Assembly (NCBI GenBank): GCA_963422465.1
Contig: OY730173.1
Coordinates: 2,542,001-2,606,000 of the forward strand
From: Lichina pygmaea
Taxonomy: Eukaryota; Ascomycota; Lichinomycetes; Lichinales; Lichinaceae
Length of the DNA: 64,000 nt
Reading direction: 5' to 3'
Shown here: positions 60,223-64,000 of the stretch, piece by piece
Layout: each line of letters begins with the position of its first letter
Position numbering within the stretch: position 1 is the first letter of the stretch
Translations under genes and position numbers: made by a program
Notes under the pieces: generated by a model
What the model was told of the DNA's origin: nothing
The model's input: the letters and a program-made list of their open reading frames with translations, nothing else
Database searches by the model: none

Positions 60223-60924
60223 TCAAGGCATAACCCTTGGGCGGAGCAGGCCCGGAACTGGGGCTGCTCCGCCAGAGCCCACACGACGCAGTGGCCTGAA
60301 TAGATACTGCTTCATCGCTTGCCCGGTCCGCTGAAACAATCCACCGACGTCAACTTCCTGAAACTTGAACGAGCGGTTGCCGTCCTCTTCGTCGCCACTC
60401 TCCCGGCGCTCGTCCTCCTCCATCACTTGAGCGATGTGTGCTGCCATCTCCTCTTCGCATTTTGCAAAATAGCGAATGTATCGGCGTGCGTACTCCAGAC
60501 TAGTGTCGACCGGTCGTGACTGCAACTGTAGACCACATGAGGAGCAAGTCAGTGATGGTCTTGTGGCTGTATCGTTCGACCTCGACATGATGTGTCCGCA
60601 GCCACTTACCTTAAATGCGATACACTCTCTCAGCCAGTCCTTGCCGTTGGCACGTTCTAGCAACGCGCTGTAGATGAGTTTGACTTGGCTGTTGGTCATT
60701 GGCTTGCCCTGCAAGATATCTCGGCGCAAGACCGCCCAAGTGCCGATCGTGCCAATCATAGTACCCCCGGCAAAGAGCGCGAAGCCTATCGGGGCAAGAG
60801 ACTCTGCAAGTTGGTCGGCGGCCACAACTTCATCATCTCCTTCGTTGGCTGTGGGGGCCACCGGTCGCCTGCCAAGCACGAGTCCGATACTCACCGCAGA
60901 CAGGAACAGTCTGAAAAGATGCAT
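60223..60924 (-). CDS. unrecognised small membrane protein, 205 aa
   Basis: Exons 60610-60924 and 60223-60525 join in phase across a 84-nt GT-AG intron (60526-60609). The start MHLFRLFLSAVSIGLVLG is a signal-like or first transmembrane helix. A second helix follows: LAPIGFALFAGGTMIGTIGT. Then a basic amphipathic stretch RRDILQGKPMTNSQVKLIY, helical segments, an acidic patch (EEDERRESGDEED), and a basic C-terminus. The layout would fit a small protein of the inner mitochondrial membrane or ER, but I do not recognise the family. Support comes from the clean splice, codon use like its neighbours, and the long ATG frame. Confidence 0.6.
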   Translation of the reverse strand: MHLFRLFLSAVSIGLVLGRRPVAPTANEGDDEVVAADQLAESLAPIGFALFAGGTMIGTIGTWAVLRRDILQGKPMTNSQVKLIYSALLERANGKDWLRECIAFKVSGCGHIMSRSNDTATRPSLTCSSCGLQLQSRPVDTSLEYARRYIRYFAKCEEEMAAHIAQVMEEDERRESGDEEDGNRSFKFQEVDVGGLFQRTGQAMKQYLFRPLRRVGSGGAAPVPGLLRPRVMP

Positions 60925-62800
60925 CGTTCCTCCTCAGCCCCGTCGACCGGGCAGAGTGGTTGCAATGGACCTTGGAGGGGGTCAGCTGTAACATAAAGTA
61001 TCAGGTCCTTTATGACTGGGTAGGCCAAGGGTTCCTTTGGTGGCAAGGATCGAGACAACACCACAGATACTGTAGACCTCGTATGTCTGAAGACGGATTG
61101 ATGAAGGCCTTATCAAATCGTGCGCCAAACGCGTAGGCCGTATCTCTTCGCCGACGATGCATCGACGCTGCCTCGATCCAAAGTAGGGAACGTGGAGCCT
61201 GGATAAGCCTTGTCGGCTCAATCGCACAGCTTGAATTCAACTGCCATACATATGTAGTACCATGCTGTACTACGTCCAGTAAGGTCCGTATTCGGAGGAT
61301 CGGTGAGATGGAAACGAGAGCCGGCTTCGATGCCATCCATTCCGCTCGTACCTCCGTACTCGAAATGCTTATCATCTCGGGGCGTCCTGGGCACCCGCTG
61401 GAGGTGAGGGTCAATTGCGAGATGTAGCTGCCCAGGACATGGATGCATAAGAGATACAGCAGTCCAATCTGCAAGTGCTCCTCGCAAAATTTGACGGTAG
61501 GCTCCTAGGATCAACCTGGGACCTCTACCGACGTGGTTGCGATTTGCTAAGGAAAGTCGGTACTGGCGTACGGAACGTAGTAGTGGCCCTTACTGCGTTC
61601 GAACCTCGTATCAAGCGGTACAGTACGTACGAGGTCCAAATCATGCCAGTAGAGAACAAGTCGAGTGTGGACAGTGGCCGGCGTGAACGGATCGTCTGCT
61701 CCGAGGGCCGAGGGGCCAAAACATGTTATTATCTTCGGACAATTAATGCGATGCCCGCCCTCAATGCAACTTTCTCACTTACCATGGCCCGCTTTGTGGC
61801 TTAGTGGTACGTACCTGGGTACCTCGAAATTAGCCAAGATCCTCGACGAGCATAAGTACTCCCGTACTTCAGAACTACCCACTGACAAGTCAGCCTTCCA
61901 CGCCTTGACCGCTTGACTCCACGCAGATGCCCTCAAGAGTTATGACACTTGCATCCCGGTCAACTTTGAAAAGTACTTAGGTTTCTGCGGCCCAGTTGGG
62001 TGCAGTATATGTATCCAGACACGTACCCTTAGCCGAGGGGGCCATCGCATTAATTGTCCGTTACGTATACTAAGCTTACCCTTGGACGGTACGATACCAA
62101 CGTACTCCGTATGCTTGTACCATTACGAGTAGTGAGACGTTCACCTACAGGCTAGGCCATGCCGATCTAGCTTTAGCGGCTGAGACGGTCAAGCTATCCC
62201 TAGAAATAGGGACGGCCACCGCGACTTCTACTGTACTCGGTTCGCGCGATGCAAGATGCATGGCGTCATCAAATAAGGGTTGATGCTTGCACGACAGCGC
62301 TGCTACAAAGATGATGCGATCGACTCTCGACCAAGTTGTCACGATCACAGTCGCACTACTTTTGATCGCACTCGGTGCGTCGCATCTTCAGTTCGGAGTC
62401 GCTGCCATCATTGCCGAAGGCATCGGTGAACTCGGCCTTCGAATCGGCCCGAGCTTGTCGACTGTTGATTCCACGACTCCGATCCACTTCAAAGCGATCA
62501 TGAAAGCGCAGTACTCAAGCTGCGCTGGATGTGACGATATAAGGACTCACTGAGACTGTCGCCACGCGCTGTTGCTTTGGCAAGTCTACCGTTATGCTAC
62601 ACAGGTACAGAAGGTAATGTAGCGTAGGTTTTGGACTGCGGGGTCTAGCACATGCTAATCTTCCCGCGCCGTCCCAGAGAATCCACGGCATGATCTCGTG
62701 ATCCACCGACCGGCCGTTCCCACAATATCGCATTACGCGTTCCATATCCAGTGGACCAAGACGTCGCCGGCCTGAACACTGTACGTCGACGATCATCCAG
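60925..62800. other. divergent intergenic region before GGPP synthase
   Basis: No supported gene in 1.9 kb. GTAC words occur at about 61255-61275, 61560-61640, 61800-61870 and 62060-62135. A hydrophobic open frame at 62287-62553 has no family resemblance. Confidence 0.4.
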
Positions 62801-64000
62801 ATGACACTCGCCGCTGCTCCTGACGCGAGTCAACCAGAGCTCGTCAAAATGCTCTCCGAGACGCTGCGGTCGCCGTCCATGATCCCTCCGCGGACAAGCT
62901 CTCACAACATGACGAACGGCCACCATCGGAGCGGATCCAAGAGCGTCCTGAAGACCATGCCGGAGGCCGACTGGGTTGCGCAGTCGAGGAAGAGTGGTCA
63001 CTCGCACTCGGCGAGTCACGGGGGAGCTGGCGGCGGCAGCACCGAGAAGGATCTCGTCAAGCGCATCAGCGACGACATGATCTATCGCAACGGGCCCTGG
63101 ACGTCAGAGAAGGAAAAGGTGGAACTTTCGATGCGAGGCAGTTCGAGGCGGTTGGAAGCTTGCTGACATGGGCCCTGTAGATCCTCCTCGGCCCTTTTGA
63201 CTATCTCTTCGCACATCCCGGCAAGGACATCAGGTCGCAGCTGATTGCTGCTTTCAATGCGTGGTTGAAAGTTCCTCCGGAGAGTCTGGCCATCATTACC
63301 AAGGTGGTGGGTATGCTTCATACGGCGTCGCTCTTGTATGTGTTGGGAGTTGTGCTGTTATCTTCCAGAGTCGAGACCCCTCTCGACTGTAGAAATACAA
63401 TCGGTCGATCTGTTGACCTCGTGGCTGACCCACCGCGTTCCGCTCAGGATCGACGACGTTGAAGACTCGTCGGTGTTGCGCCGAGGTATCCCGGTGGCGC
63501 ACAGCATCTTCGGCGTGGCCCAGACGCTGAACTCGTCGAACTACGTCTACTTTTGCGCCTTGCACGAGCTGCAAAAGCTGCGCAACGCACGGGCCATTGA
63601 AATCTACACCGACGAACTCGTCAACCTGCACCGGGGCCAGGGCATGGATCTCTTCTGGCGAGACAGCCTGACCTGCCCGAGCGAGGACGACTACCTCGAG
63701 ATGGTGGGCAACAAGACGGGAGGGTTGTTTCGGCTGGCCGTCAAGCTCATGCAAGCGGAGAGTCTGAGCGAGAAGTACGTCTCTGGGCCATACCACCGCT
63801 CATTTCTTTTGCCCTCCCTTCCTGCTTCGCACTCTCCGACTTCGTTGTCGTCTTCTTCGAAAAAAATCTAAAGAAAAGAAATCTTCTCTCTACAGAGACT
63901 GCGTCCCGCTCTCGAACCTGATCGGACTGATCTTCCAGATCCGCGACGACTACATGAACCTGTCGTCGACGCAGTACACGCAGAACAAGGGTCTCTGCGA
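62801..64000 (+). CDS. BTS1: geranylgeranyl diphosphate synthase, 5' part (3' end beyond window)
   Basis: A trans-prenyltransferase making GGPP for protein prenylation and carotenoid or other terpenoid synthesis. Exons 62801-63118, 63181-63335, 63448-63774 and 63896 onward join in phase. A disordered His/Ser-rich N-terminus precedes [20 protein letters not shown] and [20 protein letters not shown]. The first Asp-rich motif is in [20 protein letters not shown], completed across intron 2. [10 protein letters not shown] and [17 protein letters not shown] follow. The second Asp-rich motif, FQIRDDYMN, is of the DDxxN type usual in fungal GGPP synthases. Neighbours are housekeeping, so the primary-metabolism enzyme (al-3/BTS1 type) is more likely than a cluster paralogue. 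Confidence 0.93.

Noticed and set aside
62287-62553. Short frame with a hydrophobic segment, plus strand
   Set aside because: Too short and without homology; lies in the GGPP synthase upstream region with no splice logic.
62801-64000. GGPP synthase as the start of a terpene gene cluster
   Set aside because: The visible neighbours on the left are housekeeping or unknown; no cyclase, P450 or regulator is present in the window.
1-64000. CRISPR arrays, operons or prokaryotic ribosome binding sites
   Set aside because: The sequence is eukaryotic nuclear DNA with spliceosomal introns; repeats found are microsatellites, palindromes and transposon parts.

Overview
The window is a gene-dense stretch of nuclear DNA from a filamentous ascomycete (Pezizomycotina). 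The evidence is short GT-AG introns of about 45-100 nt with CTRAC-type branch points, a tRNA-Ile with a small anticodon-loop intron, Tad-like LINE remnants, and protein families typical of these fungi (SIN-type Cdc14, Sam35/metaxin, DUF1749, a SAT4/rhodopsin-like membrane protein, and a DUF7905-like protein). No species is named with confidence. Most gene models below were spliced by hand: exon lengths sum to whole codons and the junctions restore conserved family motifs.

Left third (1-24 kb). The N-terminal end of a Mak21/Noc1 ribosome-biogenesis gene (-) is followed by mitochondrial prolyl-tRNA synthetase (+) and prefoldin subunit 5 (+). From 5.3 to 11.2 kb lies an accessory island with two LINE 3' ends on opposite strands, tRNA-Ile(AAU) between them, and a 1.04-kb non-autonomous DNA transposon with elaborate 111-bp inverted repeats. 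Next come a DUF7905-like protein (-), ORC1 (+), the splicing factor PRP46 (-), a four-helix MARVEL-like membrane protein (+), and a decayed DUF1749 hydrolase (-).

Middle (24-47 kb). This is a compact housekeeping block: the proteasome chaperone NAS6 (-), golgin SGM1/TMF1 (-), alkaline ceramidase (-), an ASNSD1-type asparagine-synthetase-like protein (-), VPS9 Rab GEF (+), ESCRT-I VPS23 (-), cysteine desulfurase NFS1 (-) and amphiphysin RVS167 (+). Three of these (VPS9, VPS23, RVS167) act in endocytosis or endosomal sorting, but they have separate promoters and no operon-like logic is implied.

Right part (47-64 kb). A gene-poor tract (47.0-53.7 kb) holds perfect hairpins, a poly-C run, and degenerate repeats that look like a decayed repeat-protein locus. 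It is followed by a SAT4-like membrane gene or fragment (+), SAM35/metaxin (+), septation protein CDC14 (-), an unrecognised 205-residue membrane protein (-), and the 5' part of geranylgeranyl diphosphate synthase (+), which runs off the window.

Intergenic DNA is repeatedly marked by GTAC-rich patches (CGTACG, GTACGTAC, AGTACTGTA) that are largely absent from exons. No CRISPR array, operon or secondary-metabolite cluster is visible. The least explained items are the transposon with palindromic inverted repeats, the decayed repeat locus at 50-53 kb, the hairpin cluster at 47.5-49.9 kb, and the GTAC patches.
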